Source of the DNA: a virus
Direction: 5' to 3' (one strand)
IMG/VR virus record: IMGVR_UViG_3300013138_000023
Location: 1-34,295 of that record
DNA: 34,295 nucleotides
Below, one piece after another: positions 23,541 to 30,907 of the stretch (position 1 is the first letter of the stretch; every line of letters starts with the position of its first letter). Position numbers and translations under genes: made by a program. The notes below the pieces were generated by a model, which ran no database searches, was not told the DNA's origin, and worked only from the letters and a program-made list of their open reading frames with translations.

Positions 23541-24077
23541 TTAGACTTTTAGGTTCTGTGAAGCTCTTATCAAGCATTCTGCCATGTAATGAGTGCATTC
23601 CTTTAGGAACGTCTCGTACGTTTGATTAGGATCTTCTGAGGTCTCGTAAATGTGAGCTTCTTTGATCAAAACCTCATTACAGATCTGCTTGATTGCGGTC
23701 TTTGCATTTTCCGATAACGTGTCCGGATGGTCTGAACAACCCTCGCAAGGCTGAGCCATTTCTTCAGGTTCCTTTAGCATGTCCTCTTCGTTCATTTCTT
23801 CTGTATCATCGTCCTGATCTTCTCCGATTGGAGTTTCAGAAACGTTAGCCTGAAAATCCTGAAAGCTTTCGAAAACTTTGTGACTTTCATGATGATTCGA
23901 GGAGCCTTCTTTGTGGCTCGTTCTTTGTGTTGTCATTGATTCGCTCTTTTTTTGATTTTCGGCTGAGTCCTCACACGGAAGCTGTTCCTCAGTTAGAGTA
24001 GCGGTTTCGTCGGCAATGCCTTGACCGAACTTCTTTAATACGAATTCAGGGAGGTTGAATTTTCCGAATTTCCCCAT
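23541..24077 (-). CDS. Acidic hypothetical protein with targeting-like motif, 178 aa
   Basis: Low-complexity: an N-terminal hydrophobic/basic helix (MGKFGKFNLPEFVLKKFG), a Ser/His/Lys-rich linker, the motif KVFESFQDFQANVSE (about 67-81), a strongly acidic stretch (DQDDDTEEMNEEDM), then a cysteine-containing helical C-terminus. Composition recalls prohead core or scaffold proteins, but no family is recognised. Late-promoter-like motif 18 bases upstream; next gene 6 bases downstream. Confidence 0.72.
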   Translation of the reverse strand: MGKFGKFNLPEFVLKKFGQGIADETATLTEEQLPCEDSAENQKKSESMTTQRTSHKEGSSNHHESHKVFESFQDFQANVSETPIGEDQDDDTEEMNEEDMLKEPEEMAQPCEGCSDHPDTLSENAKTAIKQICNEVLIKEAHIYETSEDPNQTYETFLKECTHYMAECLIRASQNLKV

Positions 24078-24094
24078 TTACTTCAGATATTTAT

Positions 24095-24106
24095 GGTTAT
24101 TTATCC
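24095..24106 (-). promoter_or_regulatory. T4-late-like promoter motif
   Basis: Minus-strand GGATAAATAACC, then CATAAATATC, before the 178-aa gene. Identical in its 12-base core to the copy at 27643-27654. Confidence 0.5.
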
Positions 24107-24124
24107 GAAGAAGTTATCTTCTTC
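24107..24124. terminator. Hairpin, possible terminator
   Basis: GAAGAAG / CTTCTTC 7-bp stem with loop TTAT, directly upstream of a late-promoter-like motif on the minus strand. No clear T tract follows on the minus strand, so it may be a weak terminator or an mRNA-end structure. Confidence 0.4.
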
Positions 24125-24199
24125 CGGACAAAATCCGTATAGCGTCAGCCATATTTGTTAGGGTGGAAGACTTTATGCGAGAGTAGGAAATAAGAAGGT

Positions 24200-24440
24200 T
24201 CAATTCCTTTTGAAAATCGATAAGTTTATTGTCCCTCTACTTATCGTTGGATTAGGACTTGGCTTGAAATTAACAATACCTGTCATTATACTATCGCCAA
24301 TGATAGTAAGAATTTCGTCGTCCGTTAAATTAAGGTTCTCTAAGTAAACACCAGCCTCGTAATGATCATGTGATCGGTCTGAACTGGGACCATGTCAGTA
24401 TCCGCTCCAACAGCTTATTCCACTAGTTCCTTGCATGTTA
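24200..24440 (-). pseudogene. Probable remnant of a small gene
   Basis: This 360-base gap between annotated genes is not empty. An open minus-strand frame from 24394 to the TGA at 24200 encodes HYEAGVYLENLNLTDDEI followed by LTIIGDSIMTGIVNFKPSPN, protein-like and with normal codons, but with no start. The preceding stretch encodes LTCKELVE-stop-AVGADTDMVP (stop TAA) in a frame one base off. A GATCACAT / GATCATTA near-duplication marks the frame change. Together they read like one ~75-residue protein broken by a stop and a frame shift. No family recognised. The remaining bases (24125-24199) hold nothing I can name. Confidence 0.35.
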
Positions 24441-25058
24441 GTATGCGCCTAATTTTATCGAGAAGTCAAGTGCCACGTTATTCAATGGTTCGTACGTTGG
24501 AACGTATCGCCATGATGGCCCGCATGAGATGCGAAGCTTCTTTAGCACGTTTATTTCTACGCGAGCTCCGACCGTGAGAACGAAGAACGCTTCCGATTGT
24601 AATTTCATTTGGCCGGTGGTCCAGTACTGAGCCGTTTCCGACATGTAGTAAGAGACTCCGCCTGCACCAATCACGACCGGTACGGTCAAATGAATTAGGA
24701 ATTTTGAGAAGAAAGTAGGTTCCAATAACAGTCCGCCGTACCCGTAGTACTTCTTTATGTTGTAATACGTGTATCCATGAGGAACCAGAGCGTAAATTTC
24801 CGAAGGTATTCTCGGATCGACTATGAACTGACCGGTAAGCCCAATGGAGAACACGTGATTCACAGTTGCTCCAAGAGTTCCTCCCAATCCCCAAACGGTC
24901 TTGTCATTGGCCCAGGATAGGGAACCGTCGAAAGAAAAGTAACAGTTGACTACCGTAGGATCCGGAGAACTGTTGAATAACGTTGCTGAACCCTGTTCGG
25001 TCTGTGCAGCCGAAGCTAAAGATAATAGGAACAGAAAAACGATCAGAATCTTTTTCAT
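24438..25058 (-). CDS. Outer-membrane beta-barrel-like protein with signal peptide, 206 aa
   Basis: A clear Sec signal peptide (MKKILIVFLFLLSLASAAQ, likely cut after A18). The mature part is rich in alternating aromatic/glycine strands (LGGTLGATVNHVFSIGLTG, YYGYGGLLLEPTFFS, VVIGAGGVSYYM) and ends in DFSIKLGAY, with a terminal aromatic typical of outer-membrane barrels; about eight strands are plausible. It resembles Bacteroidota/Gram-negative OmpA-like porin-fold proteins. It is 2 bases downstream of the Clp gene stop. A phage may use such a protein to alter the host surface; that is inference. Confidence 0.78.
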   Translation of the reverse strand: MKKILIVFLFLLSLASAAQTEQGSATLFNSSPDPTVVNCYFSFDGSLSWANDKTVWGLGGTLGATVNHVFSIGLTGQFIVDPRIPSEIYALVPHGYTYYNIKKYYGYGGLLLEPTFFSKFLIHLTVPVVIGAGGVSYYMSETAQYWTTGQMKLQSEAFFVLTVGARVEINVLKKLRISCGPSWRYVPTYEPLNNVALDFSIKLGAY

Positions 25059-25060
25059 AT

Positions 25061-27037
25061 CTACTTTATTGATAGGCAGTCCTCTTTCGCCTTCCTCGTG
25101 ATCACCAGGTGATCTCCTTTTTTGACCTTATTGTCTACATAGGCTTCGGCTATGAGGTCCTCCAGGTGTGACTGAATGACTCGGTGTAACGGACGAGCTC
25201 CGAACTTTTCGTCGTAGCCTTTTTCGATAAGGAATTCCTTCGCCTTGTCCGTGATTTCGACGAAGTACCCATTTTCTTCTACTCGTTCCTTGAGATTGGC
25301 AAGTTCGATGTCAATGATCTTTCCGATGTCAGCCTTGGTCAAGGAATTGAAGGTGATGATGTCATCGATACGATTGATGAACTCCGGCGCGAACTGTTTG
25401 CTTACAGCTTTACGAAGAACCTCGTTCGCCAGTTCCTTTTGCCTTTCGATTTGACCGGCTGTTGCAAATCCTATGCCGGTTCCGAACTCCTGCAAAGTTT
25501 TTATCCCAACGTTCGACGTCATGATGATGACCGTGTTCTTGAAGTCAACGGTCTTTCCCAAACCGTCAGTCAAACGACCGTCATCGAGAACTTGGAGTAG
25601 CAGGTTAAAGATTGAAGGGTCTGCTTTCTCGATTTCGTCGAGAAGCACGACCGAATACGGCTTACGCCGAACTTTTTCGGTCAACTGACCGCCGTTCTCG
25701 TAACCAACGTATCCCGGAGGAGCTCCAATTATGCGGCTTCCTGAGAATTTTTCGCTGTATTCGGACATGTCAATACGAAGCAGAGCATCTTCCGAATTGA
25801 AAAGGAACTTTGCAAGCTGTTTTGCTAGTTCGCTCTTACCTACCCCGCTAGGGCCGATGAAAAGAAACGTTCCAATCGGCTTTTTCTTTGACTTCAGACC
25901 GGCTCGTGAGCGTTTTATTGCCCTTGCGAGCTTATGGATGGCCGAATCCTGTCCGACTATGAATTTCTGTAGAGATTCTTCCATTCCGGACAGCTTCTGG
26001 ATGTCAGTTCCCGTCATTTTATTGACCGGAATGCCAGTAATGTTGGAAACAAGCTTGGCTATGTCATCTTCGGTGACTGAAAAGCGATTTGCTTTCAGAG
26101 ATTGCTCCCATTCTCTCTTTGCTTCTGTAATTTCATCGGCCGCCGCAAGAGCTTCATCCCTGAGTTTTGCTGCGGCTTCGTAATCTTGAGAATTTACAGC
26201 ATCGTTCTTCTTTTTGATGACCCCGACCAATTTTTCTTCGAGAGTTTTGATGTTAGAAGGAACTACCACACCGTTTATATGAACTGTAGCTCCAGCTTCG
26301 TCCATAAGGTCGATCGCTTTGTCCGGAAGCCATCTGTCCTGAATGTACAGATCGCTGTACTTGACGCAAGCGTCCAAAGCGTCCTCAGTGTACCTTACAG
26401 AGTGATGATCTTCGTACTTTTCCTTGATGTTCTCGAGGATTTCACAAGTTTCGTCAGCGGTTGGCGGATTTATGATGATTTGTTGGAACCTGCGGTTGAG
26501 AGCTCCGTCCTTTTCGATTGAATTACGGAATTCGTCGATAGTTGTAGCTCCAATGCACTGAATTTCTCCCCTTGCGAGAGCTGGCTTAAGAATGTTAGCA
26601 GCATCGAGCGATCCGCTTGCGGATCCGGCTCCTACTAAAGCATGAACCTCATCGATGAACAGAATCATGTTTCCGTTGTGCTGGACTTCCTGAATTATCT
26701 GTTCCATTCGCTGTTCGAACTCTCCACGATACTTGGTTCCGGCAACGAGGTTAGCGAGTTCAAGGGCAATGATTCTTTTTCCGAGAAGTACTCTCGGACA
26801 AGTCCGGTTCACTATCATGGTCGCTAAACCTTCGACAATCGCCGTTTTTCCAACGCCAGGTTCTCCAATCAGCAACGGATTGTTCTTTTTCCTTCTCGAA
26901 AGTATCTGGCTGCATCTCTTGATTTCTGAGATACGGCCTACCACTGGATCGAGCTTTCCGTCCATTGCTAATTGAGTCAGATCCTTACCGAAGACATCTA
27001 CTAGAGGAGTTTTAGTGCTTTGAGCTGTCTTTACCAT
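25061..27037 (-). CDS. clpC-like: ClpC-like AAA+ unfoldase lacking the N domain, 658 aa
   Basis: Two AAA+ modules. D1 has Walker A GEPGVGKT (58-65) and Walker B ILFIDE (125-130). A short middle region with a UVR-like segment (NSQDYEAAAKLRDEAL) follows; this favours ClpC over the long-coiled ClpB. D2 has Walker A GPSGVGKS (about 394), Walker B VVLLDEIEKAD (about 463-473) and arginine-finger region PEFINRID. The N-terminal adaptor/substrate domain (~140 residues in ClpC) is missing; the protein starts about 25 residues before the D1 core. In D2, GTGIGFATA carries an IGF tripeptide at about 522-524, where ClpA/C/X dock to ClpP. No clpP is present here, so host ClpP may be the partner. Confidence 0.93.
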   Translation of the reverse strand: MVKTAQSTKTPLVDVFGKDLTQLAMDGKLDPVVGRISEIKRCSQILSRRKKNNPLLIGEPGVGKTAIVEGLATMIVNRTCPRVLLGKRIIALELANLVAGTKYRGEFEQRMEQIIQEVQHNGNMILFIDEVHALVGAGSASGSLDAANILKPALARGEIQCIGATTIDEFRNSIEKDGALNRRFQQIIINPPTADETCEILENIKEKYEDHHSVRYTEDALDACVKYSDLYIQDRWLPDKAIDLMDEAGATVHINGVVVPSNIKTLEEKLVGVIKKKNDAVNSQDYEAAAKLRDEALAAADEITEAKREWEQSLKANRFSVTEDDIAKLVSNITGIPVNKMTGTDIQKLSGMEESLQKFIVGQDSAIHKLARAIKRSRAGLKSKKKPIGTFLFIGPSGVGKSELAKQLAKFLFNSEDALLRIDMSEYSEKFSGSRIIGAPPGYVGYENGGQLTEKVRRKPYSVVLLDEIEKADPSIFNLLLQVLDDGRLTDGLGKTVDFKNTVIIMTSNVGIKTLQEFGTGIGFATAGQIERQKELANEVLRKAVSKQFAPEFINRIDDIITFNSLTKADIGKIIDIELANLKERVEENGYFVEITDKAKEFLIEKGYDEKFGARPLHRVIQSHLEDLIAEAYVDNKVKKGDHLVITRKAKEDCLSIK

Positions 27038-27626
27038 TTACTTTCTTTTTGCAATTTTCGAAATGCCATCTGTACATTCCGTTAGTTTTTCCGGAAGTGC
27101 CACAGTGTGGGCACGTTAATTCGCGAAATGCTGTTTTGTGTGTTTCAAAATATGCAGTTAATGTACTGCTAATTTTTTGTAATCGTTCACTTTTTTTAAT
27201 CGGATCAATATTTTGCCAATCTCTTTTTACCGATTCTCTACGTTTATTTCTTTCCTCTTCTGCATTTTCAATTCCGTGAATTTGTTCATACGTTTTACCG
27301 GATAAAGCTGCTGATATGCGGTTCTTTGTTTCTATTGAGTGATGCATTTTGAATCCTTCTCCACCGTCAGTAAAATTAGAAAGAATTCCGTCATTTGTAA
27401 GTTTGCCATATCTTAGAATGTATTCTTTTTCTAATCGACAGGCTTCCTCCCAAGAAATATTGTCATGTAATATTTCGACTTTATATTCTGTCTTCTTAAC
27501 GATGTTATTCCATAGCGGATTGCGATTGTGTTTCTTATATGCACGTCGGTAATCTGGCCCCAATCCTATTCCGATATAAAAAATAGAATTCGTATCTAAT
27601 CGTATGTGCTGGTAGACATAAGCCAT
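27012..27626 (-). CDS. GIY-YIG homing endonuclease with C-terminal zinc finger, 204 aa
   Basis: The N-terminus YVYQHIRLDTNSIFYIGIG fits the GIY-YIG fold (strand, 10-residue loop, YIG), followed by R27/R28 and the later acidic E of LEKEYILRYG. A middle NUMOD3-like KNRISAALSGKTYEQI and a C-terminal CPHCGTSGKTNGMYRWHFENC zinc finger are DNA-binding parts. AT-rich codons mark it as foreign. Its last 26 bases overlap the start of the clp gene. Free-standing homing gene, probably spread into the clp leader. Confidence 0.9.
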   Translation of the reverse strand: MAYVYQHIRLDTNSIFYIGIGLGPDYRRAYKKHNRNPLWNNIVKKTEYKVEILHDNISWEEACRLEKEYILRYGKLTNDGILSNFTDGGEGFKMHHSIETKNRISAALSGKTYEQIHGIENAEEERNKRRESVKRDWQNIDPIKKSERLQKISSTLTAYFETHKTAFRELTCPHCGTSGKTNGMYRWHFENCKKKVNGKDSSKH

Positions 27627-27642
27627 AACTACTGATAATTTA

Positions 27643-27654
27643 GGTTATTTATCC
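27643..27654 (-). promoter_or_regulatory. T4-late-like promoter motif
   Basis: Minus-strand GGATAAATAACC 17 bases before the GIY-YIG ATG; it would transcribe endonuclease, clp and the outer-membrane gene. Confidence 0.5.
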
Positions 27655-27669
27655 ACCAACCTTTCACGA

Positions 27670-28302
27670 CTAATCCCACCAGCCTTTCAGGCCGCTTCCG
27701 TCGAACCATTTATACCAAAGATCTTTCTTCTTTTTCTCTTCTTCTGTCATATCCTTGATGTATTCCTGGTAATCGTCGTAATCCTGACCTTCGAGGATCC
27801 TGAACAGTTCTTTCCATGTATCTTTTTCGATCTTGTGAGAAAGGTCTAAAAGGGCCTTATTTTTGGCTCTTTCTTCATCCGTTTCATCGTCAAGTAAGGC
27901 AACCATCCCGTTTTCGTCAGGCTTGCCAAAATTCCAACGCGTAACGAGCTCGTAACCTAATTCCTTCTCTGCGAGCTGAATAAAATCATCTTCGATGTGA
28001 TGTTCGAGAATTTCTATTGCCCTACGCATTTTCTGAACCTTTTTGTTCCTAGGTTCTTCGATTTCGTGGCCGTGAAATTCCAGGTAATTTGCAGTACGCT
28101 CAAGGTTCTTTTTGAGCATGGTAAGTGCATCGCGAAAGTCGAACTCGTAGTTATTCCAGAGTTCCTTTCTGAACTGCCAAACGTTGGTGCAAAAACGTGG
28201 AATATCGTACCGAAAAAGGTCGATAATCTTCCAGTACCACCTTTCGTGGATTCGAAGCTTCCTTAAGCTCTTGGCAAATGTGTCCGCAAATACGATATTC
28301 AT
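27670..28302 (-). CDS. Conserved phage protein of unknown function, 210 aa
   Basis: N-terminal RWYWKIIDLFRYDIPRF...NVWQFRKELWNNYEFDFRDAL, aromatic and basic, is a pattern I have met in conserved phage hypotheticals without function. The middle is helical (HEIEEPRNKKVQKMRRAIEIL); a lysine-rich end leads to YKWFDGSGLKGWWD. No signal or membrane helix. A late-like motif lies 18 bases upstream. Confidence 0.75.
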   Translation of the reverse strand: MNIVFADTFAKSLRKLRIHERWYWKIIDLFRYDIPRFCTNVWQFRKELWNNYEFDFRDALTMLKKNLERTANYLEFHGHEIEEPRNKKVQKMRRAIEILEHHIEDDFIQLAEKELGYELVTRWNFGKPDENGMVALLDDETDEERAKNKALLDLSHKIEKDTWKELFRILEGQDYDDYQEYIKDMTEEEKKKKDLWYKWFDGSGLKGWWD

Positions 28303-28319
28303 AAGGTACTCATCTTTTT

Positions 28320-28329
28320 GTTATTTACC
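28320..28329 (-). promoter_or_regulatory. T4-late-like promoter motif (weaker)
   Basis: Minus-strand GGTAAATAAC followed by AAAAAGATG, with one mismatch to the main core. It overlaps the end of the 146-aa gene and precedes the 210-aa ATG. Confidence 0.4.
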
Positions 28330-28761
28330 TTTTCCGTCGATGGCATGCTGATCTTCGACGATCCAGCGTAAGAAGGCACGAATGTTCATTTTGGTTTCGT
28401 GTTTCAGTTTCCTTCTGAACCTGTGAGCTTCGTGATCGAGGATGTCATTCATCAATGCATAAGCTGCCTGGTAGAACCACTGTGAATGAAATCCCTGGTG
28501 GTTGTCAATGTAGACCATGTAATCTTTCGAATCGCTTTTTATCATGATTATCAGGTCTTTCAGAACGATGAGAGTTTCGTTATCGATCCTGTCGTATCGG
28601 ATTGCTTCAGGATGTTTTCTGGCTTCACCAACTACGAGATCGAAAATTTCTTTCTGCTCAAAGTTAAGGGTCTTTAGTGCGGATTTCTTCAACACGGACC
28701 TGCGCTTGATTCGCGTTTTAGCGTTCATGCGCTTAATTTTATACTGCAATTTTTTTAACAT
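28321..28761 (-). CDS. Conserved phage protein of unknown function, 146 aa
   Basis: Very basic N-terminus (KKLQYKIKRMNAKTRIKRRSVLKKS) followed by a helical/mixed domain with YMVYIDNHQGFHSQWFYQAAY and a C-terminal RFRRKLKHETKMNIRAFLRW helix. No named family. It is headed by a good TATAAT element at 28785-28790, suggesting a host sigma-type rather than late promoter. Confidence 0.72.
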   Translation of the reverse strand: MLKKLQYKIKRMNAKTRIKRRSVLKKSALKTLNFEQKEIFDLVVGEARKHPEAIRYDRIDNETLIVLKDLIIMIKSDSKDYMVYIDNHQGFHSQWFYQAAYALMNDILDHEAHRFRRKLKHETKMNIRAFLRWIVEDQHAIDGKGK

Positions 28762-28784
28762 TTATGCATGTATTGCTTTGTACT

Positions 28785-28790
28785 ATTATA
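28785..28790 (-). promoter_or_regulatory. TATAAT -10 element
   Basis: Minus-strand GGTATAATAGTAC about 24 bases before the 146-aa ATG. No clear -35 at the usual spacing. Related (A/G)GTATAATA elements occur at 30930-30935 and 34239-34244, so this may be a second phage promoter class. Confidence 0.4.
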
Positions 28791-28798
28791 CCAAATAA

Positions 28799-29173
28799 TC
28801 AAGCTTTCGGAAAAAAGTTGCGCAAGTCATTTTCCGTAACAACAGTCTTCCGTGGCAATTCGAATTCAACGAAAGAATCGCTGACTCTCATGCTTTCGAC
28901 GTGCTTCCATAAGCTGGGAATATCGAAACAGACAGGATTGTGATCTTTGTCCCATGCTTGAACCTCAGTAGAATCCGAGTTCCTTTCGTAGAGGTACCAG
29001 TCAATCCATTCTGCCGCATCTCTTCCGTAATACGCATTAAACAGGAGGCTTATTGCCCCAACCCAACCGTCCTCGTAATGCATGAGGGCTATTCCTAACT
29101 CCGACACTTCAAAGCTTTTCTTGCTTTGTTTTTCCAGAGTAGTTATTATCAGTTCAAATACTTCAAGTTTCAT
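28799..29173 (-). CDS. Hypothetical protein, 124 aa
   Basis: Unrecognised; contains an N-terminal helix, then HYEDGWVGAISLLFNAYYGRDAAEWIDWYLYE and a beta-rich C-terminus. Soluble, acidic. Start overlaps the stop of the 69-aa gene by 11 bases, part of a dense minus-strand run of small genes from 30092 to 28799. Confidence 0.7.
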   Translation of the reverse strand: MKLEVFELIITTLEKQSKKSFEVSELGIALMHYEDGWVGAISLLFNAYYGRDAAEWIDWYLYERNSDSTEVQAWDKDHNPVCFDIPSLWKHVESMRVSDSFVEFELPRKTVVTENDLRNFFPKA

Positions 29174-29372
29174 CCAATTCGATTTTAGGGGTAACGGTTA
29201 TTTTTTCGAAAAAATCTTCCAGAGCAGTTTCTATTCCAGCCGCTATGAGAAGCTGTAAGTCAGCAGGTCCATTTACTTGCTTGTTGCGTTGTGCCACTGC
29301 CAGTGCTTGGACGATGCTTTCTGCGTATTCGTTAGCCAATGCAGGTAGGTTTATGTCAGCTGGTTTTTCCAT
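29163..29372 (-). CDS. Small hypothetical protein, 69 aa
   Basis: A short helical acidic protein (EYAESIVQALAVAQRNKQV). No domain recognised. It overlaps the HAD gene by 17 bases and the following gene by 11 bases, which supports a real, coupled gene. Confidence 0.65.
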   Translation of the reverse strand: MEKPADINLPALANEYAESIVQALAVAQRNKQVNGPADLQLLIAAGIETALEDFFEKITVTPKIELDET

Positions 29373-29880
29373 TCAGTATTTCAATTATTTTTTCAACGTT
29401 GTCTCGCAGTCGTTCAGTAGTGTCCGACCAATCTCCTATGAGCCACACGTGATTGTCTTTGGTGATGTGAGGGTATTCCTCGGTCATGTCCTCGAACTTC
29501 GGAGCAACGTTCATATCGTCTATCGCTACCCAAGTTTTAATTTCATCCACGTGATCGTTCACCCAATCAGCAATCTGTTTTGCACGATCGTGTGGACCGG
29601 TAGAACTCATCTTAGCTTTTCTATCGTGAGTCACGTCGATAATGACATTAGGTATTCCATAGAACTCAAAGAACTGACCGAGCTCATTGATCGTGTAGTG
29701 CTTCTTCCAATCCGAACTTATGACGACCTTTGCATCAGTCCTCCTTATGATTTCGGCCAAAGCATCGCAATCTTCCCTTTCCCATTCGTATGGCAATTTA
29801 AGAGTCTCACTCACCTTTACTCTGTGCGAATAAAGGCCGTATGATAAAGGTCCGTCTATGTCAACGAATATTACTTTCAT
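29356..29880 (-). CDS. HAD-fold phosphatase, RNA-repair (SAK) type, 174 aa
   Basis: Motif I IFVDIDGPL (D7, D9), motif II VVISSDWKKH and a later acidic VAIDDMN fit a HAD fold, closest in style to the 'HAD domain in Swiss Army Knife RNA repair proteins'. It is the second such protein in this window, 20 kb from the first. All HAD key residues look present, so it is likely active; substrate unknown. It abuts the 70-aa gene by 1 base. Confidence 0.82.
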   Translation of the reverse strand: MKVIFVDIDGPLSYGLYSHRVKVSETLKLPYEWEREDCDALAEIIRRTDAKVVISSDWKKHYTINELGQFFEFYGIPNVIIDVTHDRKAKMSSTGPHDRAKQIADWVNDHVDEIKTWVAIDDMNVAPKFEDMTEEYPHITKDNHVWLIGDWSDTTERLRDNVEKIIEILNGKTS

Positions 29881-30092
29881 TAGTCGATCAAATTGTGCAA
29901 TTTTATGACGAACTTCGCATAGAGGTTCTGTCGTACAGTTTTTGCGATCGGATTCTTTTCTCTTTCCAACCTCGCCAGAAATAATTCTGTCAATCTATCA
30001 GCTGCTAGCAATTGCTGTGGATCGTTGCACGACATGATCACTTTCTTTACCCAGCGATACACGTCCTTATTTTCTTTTCCTTCTGCTGCCAT
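29880..30092 (-). CDS. Small hypothetical protein, 70 aa
   Basis: Helical small protein (YRWVKKVIMSCNDPQQLLAADRLTELFLARLE). The pattern of a conserved Cys followed by DPQQLxAAxRLxxLF is one I associate with small phage hypotheticals without function. One base overlap with the HAD gene; 1 base from the SET gene stop. Confidence 0.68.
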   Translation of the reverse strand: MAAEGKENKDVYRWVKKVIMSCNDPQQLLAADRLTELFLARLEREKNPIAKTVRQNLYAKFVIKLHNLID

Positions 30093-30093
30093 A

Positions 30094-30495
30094 CTATTTT
30101 ACTTCAATGTTAGTTCTTCCGTCGTTCCAATACTCCGGTCCACCGTAGTAGACAAAAATTTCTTCACCAGCCTTTATGTCACGACTCGCAAAGAATTTGA
30201 AGGTCTTACGAATCTCATCCGATACCCAGTAAGCTGAGGCTGAGTTGCTGTGATTGTACATTGAACCTGCTCCTAATACTACCACTTGTTGAGTTGTTGG
30301 AGTCATCGAGCCGTTAGGATAATTGAATCGATAGTCCTGTAAAAGAGGAGAGGATTCGAAAGGCTTTAGACCCAAATCGAGGAATGGACATTCCTCGATA
30401 AGTTCTCCGGTTGATATGTCGTCGATCGCGAATACGCCCAATCCGTGGATTGGGCTCGAAGCAACCTTTATTTTACGGCTTACGAACAGTTCCAT
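30094..30495 (-). CDS. SET-domain protein (lysine methyltransferase-like), 133 aa
   Basis: Start chosen at ATG 30495, which overlaps the upstream stop as TAATG; a longer frame to 30564 would run into the previous gene and adds a basic non-SET leader. SET elements in order: SPIHGLGVFAIDDISTGELI (SAM-binding GxG region and strands), GAGSMYNHSNSASAYW (NHS motif) and SRDIKAGEEIFVYYGGPEYW (catalytic Tyr region). The complete motif set at minimal SET length suggests a SAM-dependent lysine methyltransferase. Substrate unknown; host or phage protein targets are equally possible. Confidence 0.85.
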   Translation of the reverse strand: MELFVSRKIKVASSPIHGLGVFAIDDISTGELIEECPFLDLGLKPFESSPLLQDYRFNYPNGSMTPTTQQVVVLGAGSMYNHSNSASAYWVSDEIRKTFKFFASRDIKAGEEIFVYYGGPEYWNDGRTNIEVK

Positions 30496-30901
30496 TAGCT
30501 TATGAATTCCGCTATTTTTCGATCGAGATCTCCGGCTACAACGTGCGAACCGTACTTGGTGCAAAAGTGCGAGATGAGAGCTCCACCGTTAAATTCCAGG
30601 TACTGAACGATCGTCAGGTTCTGGTACTCTTTCATCCACCTGTAAGCATGCATGCGTATGCATTCCTTATAGATTAGATCCTCGGTGAAGGCTACTGGTT
30701 CTGATTTTATTGACATTTCGTTAGAGACGTATTTTTCCTGCGTGATGGCATGGATTCGTTCCTTTTGCTTGGAAGTCAGCGAATGACGCGCATGCCACAG
30801 TTCGATGAGATCCTTTGCGAGTTCCTCGTCGTAATACGTACTTCCTTTGTCTTCGTTGATAGTAATAAGGATTCAGTATCCTTCACAGTAGTATGGCTCA
30901 T
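30495..30901 (-). pseudogene. Small gene with a one-base frame break, ~135 aa
   Basis: ATG at 30901, 6 bases after the stop of the 60-aa gene, opens MSHTTVKDTESLL. The protein-like frame then continues one base off as TINEDKGSTYYDEELAKDLI, ELWHARHSLTSKQKERIHA and MSIKSEPVAFTEDL, to the TAA at 30495-30497. The long frame has no usual start codon between its upstream TGA (30873) and the internal ATG at 30716. Joining near 30868 (GAATCCTTATTAC) restores a coherent helical protein. It could be a sequencing indel, real damage, or -1 frameshifting. A version starting at 30716 (73 aa) would be the minimal intact gene. Confidence 0.6.
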
Positions 30902-30907
30902 ATCGAT

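Noticed and set aside
24190-24216. tRNA T-arm-like sequence (GAAGG TTCAATT CCTTT)
   Set aside because: No matching acceptor stem, D-arm or anticodon arm at the right distance; it also overlaps the open minus-strand frame.
24478-24894. 138-aa ORF inside the outer-membrane gene
   Set aside because: Shadow frame of a gene with a clear signal peptide and barrel pattern; product is Arg/Ser-rich and featureless.
30496-30564. Longer start for the SET protein (ATG 30564)
   Set aside because: It adds a 23-residue basic leader coded over the previous gene; the TAATG overlap at 30495 is the normal coupling seen throughout this genome.
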